Origin: Paenibacillus sp. J2TS4
Lineage (GTDB): Bacteria > Bacillota > Bacilli > Paenibacillales > NBRC-103111
NCBI RefSeq assembly: GCF_018403245.1
Contig: NZ_BOSH01000018.1
Coordinates: 50,444 to 114,443, forward strand
Direction: 5' to 3'
Length of the DNA stretch: 64,000 nt
Made by a program: the position numbers and the translations under genes. Shown here piece by piece: positions 8,004 to 16,780 of the stretch (position 1 is its first letter; every line of letters begins with the position of its first letter). Below the pieces are notes generated by a model. That model was given only the letters and a program-made list of their open reading frames with translations, was not told where the DNA came from and searched no databases.

Positions 8004-8754
8004 GCTGCTGCCTTTCGGGCCGTCTATGAATACACGCTCTTTTTTGCAGGACTCTGATCCTCGTGCGAAACTTATTTTTGCAGCGACCTATTTATATTTG
8101 GTTACCTGTTCGAACGATCTAGTCCGCATGGTTTTCTATGCAACCGCTGGATTTTTATTGGTTTTCGCCGCCCGATTGCCACTAGCTTTTTTATGGAATG
8201 GCCTAAAGGGTTTGCTTCCCCTTCTGCTCGCGCTGTTTCTTTACCACCTGCTGTTAGGTGATGTTAATAATGCAGTTATCCTGCCTTGCAAGCTAGTTAT
8301 TTTTATCATAACGGCTATAGTGCTCAGTGCAACGACCCCCCCGACAAAGCTGGCAGACGGTTTGGAAGCCATCATGCGCCCGCTCACTCTCATTCGATTT
8401 CCGGTTCAGAATTTCGTGTTTATGATCTCGGTGGCCTTCCGGTTTATTCCACTCTTTATCGACGAGACGGATTCCATGTTGAAATCGCAAAAAGTGAAAC
8501 ACGCACGTTATAAAAGCGGAAGCTTTCGAATAAAAATGCAATCTCTTCTTCAGCTTCTCGTTGCTCTGTTCGTTGCCTCGCTTCGCCGTGCGGACCAAAT
8601 GGCTCTCGCTATGGACGCTCGTTGTTACTTACCGGGAAATAAAATCCGGGCAAGCCGGTTGCACTTTAGTTGGCGTGATTGGATGATTATCATTTCTGCG
8701 CTGGTTCTGCTTCTGATCCATATTCTGTTGAAAGGAGCCGCTTTTGAACGATGA
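7990..8754 (+). CDS. ecfT: Energy-coupling factor transporter transmembrane protein EcfT
   Basis: This 254-residue membrane protein has five or six hydrophobic segments (for example LIFAATYLYLVT, GFLLVFAARLPLAFLW, LLPLLLALFLYHLLL, a last one near 235-250). The coupling-helix motif SLRRADQMALAMDARCY matches the family's A-R-x signature, by which EcfT contacts the two ATPases. It links the ATPases to the S component. The GTG start follows GGGGAGG by 9-10 bases and lies inside the end of ecfA2. Confidence 0.88.
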   Translation: MQWFRLLPFGPSMNTRSFLQDSDPRAKLIFAATYLYLVTCSNDLVRMVFYATAGFLLVFAARLPLAFLWNGLKGLLPLLLALFLYHLLLGDVNNAVILPCKLVIFIITAIVLSATTPPTKLADGLEAIMRPLTLIRFPVQNFVFMISVAFRFIPLFIDETDSMLKSQKVKHARYKSGSFRIKMQSLLQLLVALFVASLRRADQMALAMDARCYLPGNKIRASRLHFSWRDWMIIISALVLLLIHILLKGAAFER

Positions 8755-9329
8755 TCCCTGTGAAAAGTTACTGGTTAAAACCTGTATGCGAAGAAGTTTC
8801 ATTGATTCACACCCGTTATGGCACAGCCCAAGTTACCACAAGAAAAATGATTATTGTCGCTTTTCTTGCCACGCTATCCGCCATTTTTCAATCCATGGGA
8901 GGGTTTCTGCCAGGGGTGGGCTACTTGATTAGTCCTCTCGCCACACCCCCCATTGTGTTAAGTACTGTCCTTTCTGTCGGTTCCGGTCTGACCGCCTACT
9001 TCCTCGCAATTTTGCTGCTTTTTTTTATCCAACCAAGCGAACTGATCGTATTTCCTTTCACGACAGGCCTATTGGGACTCGGGATTGGCAGTTCGCTGTT
9101 ATATTTGAAAATACGTTTATCGGCTATGCTGGTCGGGTCGTTTTCTTTATGGGCGGGGATCCTTTTGTTGCTTTACGTTTTTCGATTTCCTGTTCTGGGC
9201 CCAGCGGTTTCATCTACGTTTAACCTGAGTACCATCGCCATCGTTTACGTGTTCTCGCTTTTCTACAGCTGGCTATGGGTAGAAATAAGCAGGTATTTCA
9301 TTCAAAAAATAAGTAAAGTGATTACTTAA
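8751..9329 (+). CDS. ECF transporter S component, substrate unknown
   Basis: This 192-residue protein starts in an ATGA overlap with ecfT and has about six hydrophobic segments after a 30-residue polar N-terminus: KMIIVAFLATLSAIFQSMGG, LISPLATPPIVLSTVLSVGS, LTAYFLAILLLFFIQPSELI, TTGLLGLGIGSSLLYLKIR, AMLVGSFSLWAGILLLLYVF and a final one near 165-185. Size, topology and position make it the S component of this ECF transporter. I cannot tie it to a known vitamin family (no clear thiamine, riboflavin, biotin or cobalt signature). No recognisable riboswitch precedes the operon, so the cargo stays open. Confidence 0.75.
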   Translation: MIPVKSYWLKPVCEEVSLIHTRYGTAQVTTRKMIIVAFLATLSAIFQSMGGFLPGVGYLISPLATPPIVLSTVLSVGSGLTAYFLAILLLFFIQPSELIVFPFTTGLLGLGIGSSLLYLKIRLSAMLVGSFSLWAGILLLLYVFRFPVLGPAVSSTFNLSTIAIVYVFSLFYSWLWVEISRYFIQKISKVIT

Positions 9330-10057
9330 GTAATACAAAACGATAGGATCAGCAATACCATAAATAACGAACCTTTTTCTTTAAATAACATGATTTTCCT
9401 GCGGGGAATAGTTTCGCTTAACGAGAGAGTTCCGGGATATTTATCAATGTCCAATACCATAAACAAGCCGAGCAGCTAAGATTTTTTGGACACGTTACAT
9501 TGGGATACTCGTAGAACCACAAATTCACTGTTATGTGCGATGCGCGTAATTTGCTCTTCAAATTTCCCTGCCTTCAGTTGATTGGCAAAATTCCCTCGTG
9601 TATACCTCATTATTTGGTTTTTTTCATTTCATTAACCCAATATAATTTTTGTACCCTTTCTGTTTTGAGGCCAATTAATGTTATTGCAATTGGGCAAAAG
9701 ATGGATGCGAACAAGTACGGTTTGTACGAAAAATCATATAAATGGGCGCATAAGTTCCGTGAAAGGGCCATCTTTGTACGAAAAATCGTACAATTAGCCG
9801 CACATATGCCGCGCCGGCCCTGCTTTTGTATGAATAATCGTATAAATGGTCCGAGTACAGAAAATAAGCGGCACACAAATGCACTTTTTCAACAGCCTGA
9901 TCTAAAGATTTATTTGCGCCCTTATTTCATAATCATTCTTCTCATAAAACAACGCCTCCTTTCCATAATTCACGTTAATTTTACTACTTTGGGGATACTG
10001 TTGAAATATCCCCCTTGCACCTGCTTTACGATGGTTAGCCATGTCTACACAGACGGG
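9330..10057. other. 728-bp region without a supportable gene
   Basis: Apart from the repeat cluster at 9721-9860 I see no gene. The long frames on both strands run through the palindromic repeats and read as low-complexity, Cys/Phe/Arg-rich text without an RBS. Confidence 0.6.
9721..9860. repeat. Three tandem ~52-bp units built on a near-palindrome
   Basis: Units start near 9721, 9773 and 9825, a period of 52 bp. Each begins with a version of TTTGTACGAAAAATCGTACA, whose arms TTGTACGA and TCGTACAA are inverted around five A residues, followed by a conserved tail like GCGCA..TTCCGTGAAAGGGCC. The third unit ends with CCGAGTACAG. A second cluster with the same units and the same CCGAGTACAG end lies at 17033-17130. 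Confidence 0.8.
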
Positions 10058-10726
10058 TTATCTTCTTCGATAGAGATCCATGCTCTTATACCCCGCAGCC
10101 AGAACCGCCTTCATTTCTGCACGTCGTTTTACTCTTGTTTCCTCCTGCACTGCACTATACACATATCGAGCCCAGTCCTTGCGATACCCCGGAGTGAGTG
10201 ATTGATAAAAGGCAAGCGCGTCCGGGCTGTCCTGCAAATCTTGGTCCACATACGGAATCATGGAAAGATAATCGTCGACGCTTTGACTAGGTTTGGAGGA
10301 GGTGCGGTTTTTATTTCGTTCGTCTGCTTTTAAACCGACAACTGTAAAGACATCGTTTAACCCAACCATACGTGCAAATTTTATGCTGCTTGTCCCAATA
10401 TAACCATCGGCATCGGCACCCAACCCTTCCAGCAGGCTGTCCCTATGAATATAGGTCTGATAAACTTTGTTTCCCTTTTTGGGATACGCAGCGTACAAAT
10501 ATCCCCCTTCATTCAAATGATTATTATCAATGACCCTTTTTACGAGTTCCTGTAATGACTTCAAATCTAACACAAAAGCAAAAATGAGGTCATAACCGCC
10601 GTCTTTTAGCTCGGTATCATACTTTTCCAAGCCTGCTAATAAATCCTCGCCTTCCGGTTTATATAATACAGCCGCTTTATTATATTTTTGCAAGTTTAGC
10701 TTTTCAACAATCGTTTTTGCCATCAT
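10058..10726 (-). CDS. DUF3052-like and YdeI/OmpD-associated domain protein
   Basis: This 222-residue cytoplasmic protein has two parts. The first 120 residues (KTIVEKLNLQKYNKAAVLYK then GGYDLIFAFVLDLKSLQELV and GGYLYAAYPKKGNK) resemble a small alpha/beta fold of the DUF3052 kind. The last 70 (LSMIPYVDQDLQDSPDALAF then YQSLTPGYRKDWARYV and RRAEMKAVLAAG) match the YdeI/OmpD-associated C-terminal domain, whose ending E.R..R...M...L..G is diagnostic. Function is unknown; relatives are linked to stress or antimicrobial tolerance. The start follows GGAGGATGT. It stands alone between two gaps. Confidence 0.75.
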   Translation of the reverse strand: MMAKTIVEKLNLQKYNKAAVLYKPEGEDLLAGLEKYDTELKDGGYDLIFAFVLDLKSLQELVKRVIDNNHLNEGGYLYAAYPKKGNKVYQTYIHRDSLLEGLGADADGYIGTSSIKFARMVGLNDVFTVVGLKADERNKNRTSSKPSQSVDDYLSMIPYVDQDLQDSPDALAFYQSLTPGYRKDWARYVYSAVQEETRVKRRAEMKAVLAAGYKSMDLYRRR

Positions 10727-10845
10727 ACATCCTCCAATTCTTTTAAAGTCGGTTCAAATATGTTCGCCCGCCGCTCATCGGACCTTCAAGCGAGAGCTCC
10801 GAAGGATCACCGCCCTCCCTCCAACTGAAGAGTATAAATACGGAA

Positions 10846-11763
10846 TTAAGTATTCATCATGGTTTCTGCGAAAGCTGCATGTTCTATAAGCTTCGGATAT
10901 TCCTCAGGGGTGGAGCCGTCTTCAACACTCCAGCATACTCCCATGGCCGTTTCTACATAAAGACATTGCCTTAATATTTCGTTTGGGATATTAAGGTTTT
11001 TTTCTAAGATGCTTATAATACCGTTCATTTTCTTATATAAATCCGGAGTTATTTCATCACCAAATTCATTTAGTATAAAACGCGGAACATCAAATACAGG
11101 ATCGCCTATGACGCCTTTAGGGTCGATAATTATATATTCTCCATCATGACCAAGCAAAATATTATCATGATGCAAATCACCATGAAGCAGCATTTTTTGC
11201 GAATATAAAGCAGAAACCGATAAGCAGATATCTAGTGCTTTTTTCATATACAAATATAATTCCTTGCAATCATGCCGCGTGCTCATGTATTCTGTGATCC
11301 TGCTGACCCACTCTGTGTAAGTTGGATATATTTCCACTTTAGCGGGCGCTATATGCAAGCCTTTATATAGGGAACAAAAGACAGAGAGTCTCTTATCAAG
11401 AGAGTTGTCTTCCCTTAAACGGTTCCCCGGCTGTATACCCTCTTCCAGTATAACGCCATTCTCAATATCAGCGTCAAACACTCTACAGAATCGTCTGCCG
11501 TCATATTGACATAAAGTATTCAATTCTGTATATATTTCTCGAGAAGACGGATTACCTATTTTAAGCACTGCGCTCCCAAAGTTTTCTGAGTGGCATCTAA
11601 AAACCAAGTTTGCAGAATAGGAAGGAATAAACTGAAAAGAGGTTAACGTCCACTTATCTGCGTATACTTCAATATCCCTCACAACTTTCTCATAATAATC
11701 TTTGCCAAAACGATTCATTATTTTTTCTCTTTCGTCTGGTTTGAAGATACAACGCTTATTCAT
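10846..11763 (-). CDS. Aminoglycoside/hydroxyurea phosphotransferase-family kinase
   Basis: This 305-residue protein has the APH kinase-like fold. The N-lobe shows SANLVFRCHSENFGSAVLKIG (the lysine that binds ATP), and the C-lobe has the Brenner-type catalytic loop LLHGDLHHDNILL near residue 205 and the metal-binding IIDPKGVIGDPVFD. LHGDLHHDN with IDPKG is the version seen in streptomycin APH(6) and hydroxyurea phosphotransferases. The ATG at 11763 was chosen because GGAGGT lies 12 bases upstream; the long frame starts 19 residues earlier with no RBS. Drug inactivation is possible from the family, but a metabolic small-molecule kinase is equally possible. Confidence 0.8.
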   Translation of the reverse strand: MNKRCIFKPDEREKIMNRFGKDYYEKVVRDIEVYADKWTLTSFQFIPSYSANLVFRCHSENFGSAVLKIGNPSSREIYTELNTLCQYDGRRFCRVFDADIENGVILEEGIQPGNRLREDNSLDKRLSVFCSLYKGLHIAPAKVEIYPTYTEWVSRITEYMSTRHDCKELYLYMKKALDICLSVSALYSQKMLLHGDLHHDNILLGHDGEYIIIDPKGVIGDPVFDVPRFILNEFGDEITPDLYKKMNGIISILEKNLNIPNEILRQCLYVETAMGVCWSVEDGSTPEEYPKLIEHAAFAETMMNT

Positions 11764-11989
11764 GACCTGGGATCTACCTCCACTTCCGGAACAAATCGAG
11801 GCCTGCTTCACAACTAACATGATTGCATGGCTCCCCCTATTTTAACAAAACTCAGTTTTGTTGGTCATTATGTGAATTCCAATTGGGGAAAACAGGGGAA
11901 ACGAGTCTCTTTTGCCCGGCGCCAGGTTCCAGGATTGCTACACCATTCGGATCGCAGAAGTCAGTATGCCCAGTTTATTAACCAAACTC

Positions 11990-12031
11990 AAAACCGATCC
12001 TCCCCTATAGTGAGCCGGGAGGATCGGTTTT
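11990..12031. terminator. Strong terminator downstream of the giant secreted protein
   Basis: A perfect 15-bp stem (AAAACCGATCCTCCC / GGGAGGATCGGTTTT) with a 12-base loop lies 16 bp after the stop of the minus-strand gene. The A and T ends make it usable in both directions. Confidence 0.85.
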
Positions 12032-12046
12032 CTTAATGATATTTAT

Positions 12047-15000
12047 TTAGTCTTCCGATACGGCTTGTAAAATTGGACGCTTAGAGATATCGTCCCATCT
12101 CCAAATATCATTAAAGTCCCACCCTAACCTGTCTGTATAGGTTGATGGAGTTTCTATTTCAGTTTCCGAAAGACCTAGTCCTTTAATGTTTGTTAATGAC
12201 TCCTCCGTAACCCCTTCTTTGTCAACGATCATGCCATTGTAAGCATAGTTGTTTTCAAGAGTTGCTGTATGGCCCGCTAGAACCCGCCCCATCACACGGT
12301 TCGCCATGGTTGGCGTCGTAACGGAAGGGTTGAGGGCAATGACATTCTTCACAACTGTCCCGTTATATCCATAGCCGGTCACTCCGCCCGCATTGCTTTT
12401 AATCGCCTGAACGGTTCCGGCCGCGTACACATTTTCGGTTAAACTGCCCGTGTTTGTAATTCCGATTAGTCCTCCGGCCTGACTTACTTGAGCCGTCACA
12501 TCAGCGCTCGAATAGCTATTTCTTACGATGCCATTTGAATAGCCCACCAGACCGCCCACGGTGCTGGACCCCGTAATTGTACCCGTCGAGAAACTATTTG
12601 CTATCTCTCCATTGTTCGTATTTACGAGTATACCAATATTACTCCCGCCGGTAACGTTCGCATCCATCATTGCTATGTTTTTAATCGTTCCATCATTAAG
12701 ATGGATTAAGCCGCCATTTACTGAATTGAAATTGCGCAAAGATTTATTATTCCCATCGAAAATTCCAAAAAAAGGCATCCCCTTAAATAAGGGTTCGAAA
12801 AGTTTTCCTTCAAAATCGAGATCATTTTCCAATATATAATTTTCATTCGGAAATTCTGTCATGATCTTTAAATCATTTACTGAACGAATGATGTAGTAAC
12901 CCTCTTCATTTTGGTCAAGCTTTGGTTTTTGAATATTATCATCGCCAATTTGTTCTAAATTGCTTTGCAGCAGCGGACGCTTGGCCTGTTCGTTCCACGT
13001 CCAGACCGATTCAAAGTCCCAACCGAGGCTGTCTATGAAAAAGGATGGTTGATTGAAGGATTCTGCACCGACACCTTGCCCTTTTTCATTGTTTGGATCA
13101 TCCACTTTAACCCCTTCGCTACTAACAAACATATTTTTATTGGCGTAATTATTCACTAAAGTTGCTGTTTCACCGGCTAGAATTCTGCCGACAATTCTAT
13201 TAGCTGCCGATCCTGTAACGACCGATGGATTTAAGGCGATACTATTTTGAATGACCGTATGGTTGTATCCATATCCGCTGAGGCCGCCGGCATTCGATTC
13301 TTCTGCTGTCACTGCCCCGATAGAATATACATTTTCGGTTAAACTGCCCCGATTGGTAATCCCGGCAATGCCGCCGGCCTGCTTCCCACGGGCACTGACA
13401 CGGGCTGTCGAATAGCTGTTTCTAACGATGCCGTTCGAGTAGCCAACGAGTCCGCCGACGGTAGAATTACCTCTAATCGATCCGGTACTATATACGTTTT
13501 CTACTGTTCCATCATTTTGATCCACTAATATCCCGACATTACTTCTGCGAACATCAATGTTAGCATTTATCATACCTACATTTCTAATAACGCCTTCGTT
13601 AACAGCGAAAATACCAGCACCGCCTGAAGAAACAGTAACACCTGTTATCGTATGTCCTTTCCCGTCAAGTGTCCCTGTAAATGGAGCACCATTAGAACCA
13701 ATCGCTTCAAAAAATACTCCATTACCATCAATATCTCTATCTAAAATATAATGTTTGTCCGGGAACTCATGAATTTTGTTGAGTCCCTCCACACTTTTAA
13801 TTTGAAATGGGTTATTTTCCGATCCATCACCCAACATCCCTTCTGTAACCATTAGAGGGTCAGCTATCGGATGTCTATCGGCAGGGTTATCAACCAATGT
13901 TACGATAACTGTATGCTCTTCCTTAAACGCAAGAGGTTTATCAAATAAGATGATTTGTTCACGTCCTAGATGTTCTAATGTCGCCTCTTTAATAACCGTT
14001 TCTAAAACCGTTTCGCCCGTATGATCAAACTTTTCAGCAATGACCGTAACTTTTTCAAGCGAGTGCGGGTAATTTAAGACCCCGACACCTTTCAAGACGT
14101 TATTTTCAACAATCGCACTGGTTAAGTTAATATAATTTTCAGGCTGTTCGATAGTAAAGGAATCAATTTCATCGCCGTCGCTGTTGTAAGCTTTTAATGT
14201 GAGAGAATGATCGTCTGATTCTAAAATAACACCTGTTTGCTTTTTATCATCATAGACGATATGGTCCCAGTCAAATGATTTATTATCATAAAATGTTGGA
14301 CCTGAAGAACCCACCGTAATAAAAGTGGTTCCTAGATTCATTGCTTCTTCAGATATATTTTTCGCACCGTCTCGTATAGTTGTCCGTTTGTATACATGAT
14401 CATGGCCACCTATATACAAACTAACACCCAGCCGTTCAAATGCCTTGGATAACTTCACCCTCATAATATCCATCCCGGTCTCATCACTATGATGTCCGCC
14501 GTAGTAGGGGTAATGGCCCATAACGATTTTCCACTTTTTATCTGTTGATCGTAAATCTTTCTCTAACCATGCCAGTTGTGCATCAAAATCCAGCAAAGAA
14601 TTCAGCACAGCCATATGCATATTTCCATAATCGAACGAATAATTCGTTTCTCGATAACTGCCTTCACCGTTTTTCGGCAAGTTGAAAAAACCGGCAAATG
14701 CACCGATTTTTCGGTCCGTGTCCCGTTCATGTTCTCCAACAACATGGGCTGAAATTAAGTCTAGGTTGTTATAAATGTTGTCAAACACATCATTCCATGC
14801 ATAGACATTGCCCCCAAATTCAACTAAATCTCCAACCTGGATCATAGCCTGCCCGTTTGAATTCTTCTCTCGCAAAACGTCTAACATATCATTAAAGAGT
14901 TGGAAGCTTCCTGAATTTCGATCTGGAACTTCAAGGTCCCCCATCACATACATGACGGTTTCTTCTGAAGCCGGAGCCGTGCTAAACCTATAAATATCAC

Positions 15001-16780
15001 TCCACGGCCCATTCGGTGAAAATCCATAACGATACTCATACGTTGTCCCTAATTCAAGATCTGTCAAATTGGCTTCATGCGCTGCAAGCACACGGTAGTT
15101 ACTCTTTTCAATCGTAACCCCATACGCGACTTGAAAATAAGAGACATTTGTCTTTATTTTTTTGGCATTGTTCCACTTGGTCTGAGATACAGGTTTATAC
15201 TGAACATAGGATGTTTCCAATACCTTATCTGTCACTAAATTAATGCCCACTTCATGCTCATTGGCACCAACATTGACGATTGGCTGAAATTCATGAAGAA
15301 TTTTATCGGCATCCAGTTGTTGTTTTTTAGAATCAACGAGCAGCCTGACCAGTTCAACACGTGTATTTCCTTGATGATCGGTTGCCACATACTTAATGAA
15401 ATATTCTCCGTACGAGTCGACCGTGAAATGACGATCCGTAACGGTTACTTCTCCTTTATCATTCAAAACGATTGCATCCACTGGCAAGGTTTCACCACGA
15501 TGATCTGTCGCCGTCGCGCCCGGCACCTCTACTTGATCACCAAGTTTAACTGTTTCCGGAAATTGTCCATGGATCATAATTTCAGGCGCAACTTCCGTGC
15601 CTCTCGTTTCGTCACCAATCCAAATGGGCGCACTAATGGCTTCCTCACCGTCTGCTTGGAAAGCTCTAACGATGAAATAATCCCCGTCCTCACTTGGAAA
15701 TGTCTCTTCAATCGTAAATTGATTGCTGGCAATATTCGTATACTCTTTGACCATTTCACCGCTGTTTTTGTAAACAACGACTTTATCCAAAGGATCGTTA
15801 GCATCAGGGTCATTTATCAATATATAAAGATGAATTTCATTGGTATCAGCTGGAAGTATGGCCCCCATCATTTGACCGTTGGCAGAAACCGTCATTTCTA
15901 AATTGCGATCAAATGACACATATGTACGACGGTTTCTCATGGCCTCGTAAAGACCGTCTCTTGATAAATGATCCGCCCATATGCCGGTCACATGGGGCTG
16001 AACCGTCCCCCAATTCCCTTTGTGCTCGTCTCCTCCAAACACGGGAGAAATATGCCAACCTCGATCTAACGCTTTAATATAGGGTTCAAAATTGCCTGAT
16101 GATTTATATTCCATCATATTAAGATTTCTGTCCACATCTTTGTTATAGTGCTTGAATTCAAAGAAACTCCAGTCTCCTGACGTGCGCGGATGGTTAAATT
16201 GAGCAATGGCATCTGGATCTTGGGCAAGTCTGGCGTAAAATGTTGGCAAATCATATTTGATGTCGCCCCAGCCCCACGTACCATCCGCACCTTGTCCATG
16301 TGTTCTTGCAAACCATGCGGCATTAAATAAGTTGATATGACCCGCTCCATCATACCAAGTGACTTCCGTACCAGGCAGCGTAATGAATTTATTATTACTA
16401 TTGTGAGCATCTGATTGCTCGTGTAATATTTTGTATTCTTCTGAATAAGAATCTTTAACATCGGTAATAAAATCACTGCCCGTATTTATGTCATATGTCA
16501 CATCGTGTTCGGTGATTGCGTAAAAATCAAAATCTGTATTTTCTTTCACATAATTGTAAGCATCATTTGGTAAACCAATCCCATCACTGAGAGATGTATG
16601 TGTATGCATGTGACCTTTGAACAATGTATATCCTAAGTGTTCTGCTCTATCTTCTTTGTTAACATTATCTGTTTTTTCTGAAGAAGCGAATACAGAAATG
16701 CCATAACAGAGACTAACAAACCCTGCAATAAAGCAGGCGATCACGATTAAAGGTAATCTTCTACATGGGTGCTTCATCAT
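12047..16780 (-). CDS. Secreted PHP hydrolase, metallophosphatase and GLUG-repeat fusion (1577 aa)
   Basis: Residues 1-32 form a signal peptide ending near VFA-S. Residues 55-290 are a PHP domain of the CehA/McbA type: HMHTHTSLSDG at 57, ITEHD, FNHP and GGDEH supply the metal ligands. After Ig-like linkers (about 300-500) comes a purple-acid-phosphatase-like fibronectin domain (TTYEYRYGFSPNGPWS), then a calcineurin-type metallophosphatase from about 605 to 860 with MGDLE, QVGDLVEFGGN, GEHERD, GHYPYYGG and IGGHDHVY. Residues 980-1275 and 1290-1577 are two related modules with GLUG motifs (STVGGLVGYSNGIVRNSYS appears almost unchanged in both), each ending RP(L/I)LQ. The start follows AAGGAGAGG. 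Two unrelated phosphohydrolase folds on one exported chain suggest an extracellular phosphoesterase that cleaves a phosphodiester and then the monoester, with the GLUG part for surface or polymer binding. That coupling is inferred. Confidence 0.88.
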   Translation of the reverse strand: MMKHPCRRLPLIVIACFIAGFVSLCYGISVFASSEKTDNVNKEDRAEHLGYTLFKGHMHTHTSLSDGIGLPNDAYNYVKENTDFDFYAITEHDVTYDINTGSDFITDVKDSYSEEYKILHEQSDAHNSNNKFITLPGTEVTWYDGAGHINLFNAAWFARTHGQGADGTWGWGDIKYDLPTFYARLAQDPDAIAQFNHPRTSGDWSFFEFKHYNKDVDRNLNMMEYKSSGNFEPYIKALDRGWHISPVFGGDEHKGNWGTVQPHVTGIWADHLSRDGLYEAMRNRRTYVSFDRNLEMTVSANGQMMGAILPADTNEIHLYILINDPDANDPLDKVVVYKNSGEMVKEYTNIASNQFTIEETFPSEDGDYFIVRAFQADGEEAISAPIWIGDETRGTEVAPEIMIHGQFPETVKLGDQVEVPGATATDHRGETLPVDAIVLNDKGEVTVTDRHFTVDSYGEYFIKYVATDHQGNTRVELVRLLVDSKKQQLDADKILHEFQPIVNVGANEHEVGINLVTDKVLETSYVQYKPVSQTKWNNAKKIKTNVSYFQVAYGVTIEKSNYRVLAAHEANLTDLELGTTYEYRYGFSPNGPWSDIYRFSTAPASEETVMYVMGDLEVPDRNSGSFQLFNDMLDVLREKNSNGQAMIQVGDLVEFGGNVYAWNDVFDNIYNNLDLISAHVVGEHERDTDRKIGAFAGFFNLPKNGEGSYRETNYSFDYGNMHMAVLNSLLDFDAQLAWLEKDLRSTDKKWKIVMGHYPYYGGHHSDETGMDIMRVKLSKAFERLGVSLYIGGHDHVYKRTTIRDGAKNISEEAMNLGTTFITVGSSGPTFYDNKSFDWDHIVYDDKKQTGVILESDDHSLTLKAYNSDGDEIDSFTIEQPENYINLTSAIVENNVLKGVGVLNYPHSLEKVTVIAEKFDHTGETVLETVIKEATLEHLGREQIILFDKPLAFKEEHTVIVTLVDNPADRHPIADPLMVTEGMLGDGSENNPFQIKSVEGLNKIHEFPDKHYILDRDIDGNGVFFEAIGSNGAPFTGTLDGKGHTITGVTVSSGGAGIFAVNEGVIRNVGMINANIDVRRSNVGILVDQNDGTVENVYSTGSIRGNSTVGGLVGYSNGIVRNSYSTARVSARGKQAGGIAGITNRGSLTENVYSIGAVTAEESNAGGLSGYGYNHTVIQNSIALNPSVVTGSAANRIVGRILAGETATLVNNYANKNMFVSSEGVKVDDPNNEKGQGVGAESFNQPSFFIDSLGWDFESVWTWNEQAKRPLLQSNLEQIGDDNIQKPKLDQNEEGYYIIRSVNDLKIMTEFPNENYILENDLDFEGKLFEPLFKGMPFFGIFDGNNKSLRNFNSVNGGLIHLNDGTIKNIAMMDANVTGGSNIGILVNTNNGEIANSFSTGTITGSSTVGGLVGYSNGIVRNSYSSADVTAQVSQAGGLIGITNTGSLTENVYAAGTVQAIKSNAGGVTGYGYNGTVVKNVIALNPSVTTPTMANRVMGRVLAGHTATLENNYAYNGMIVDKEGVTEESLTNIKGLGLSETEIETPSTYTDRLGWDFNDIWRWDDISKRPILQAVSED

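Noticed and set aside
9533..10201. 222-codon plus-strand ORF
   Set aside because: It has no RBS, runs through the palindromic repeats and into the antisense of the YdeI-like gene, and its residue use is Cys/His/Phe-rich without a family pattern.
11827..12036. 69-codon plus-strand ORF next to the APH-like gene
   Set aside because: It runs through the strong terminator at 11990-12031 and shows no domain.
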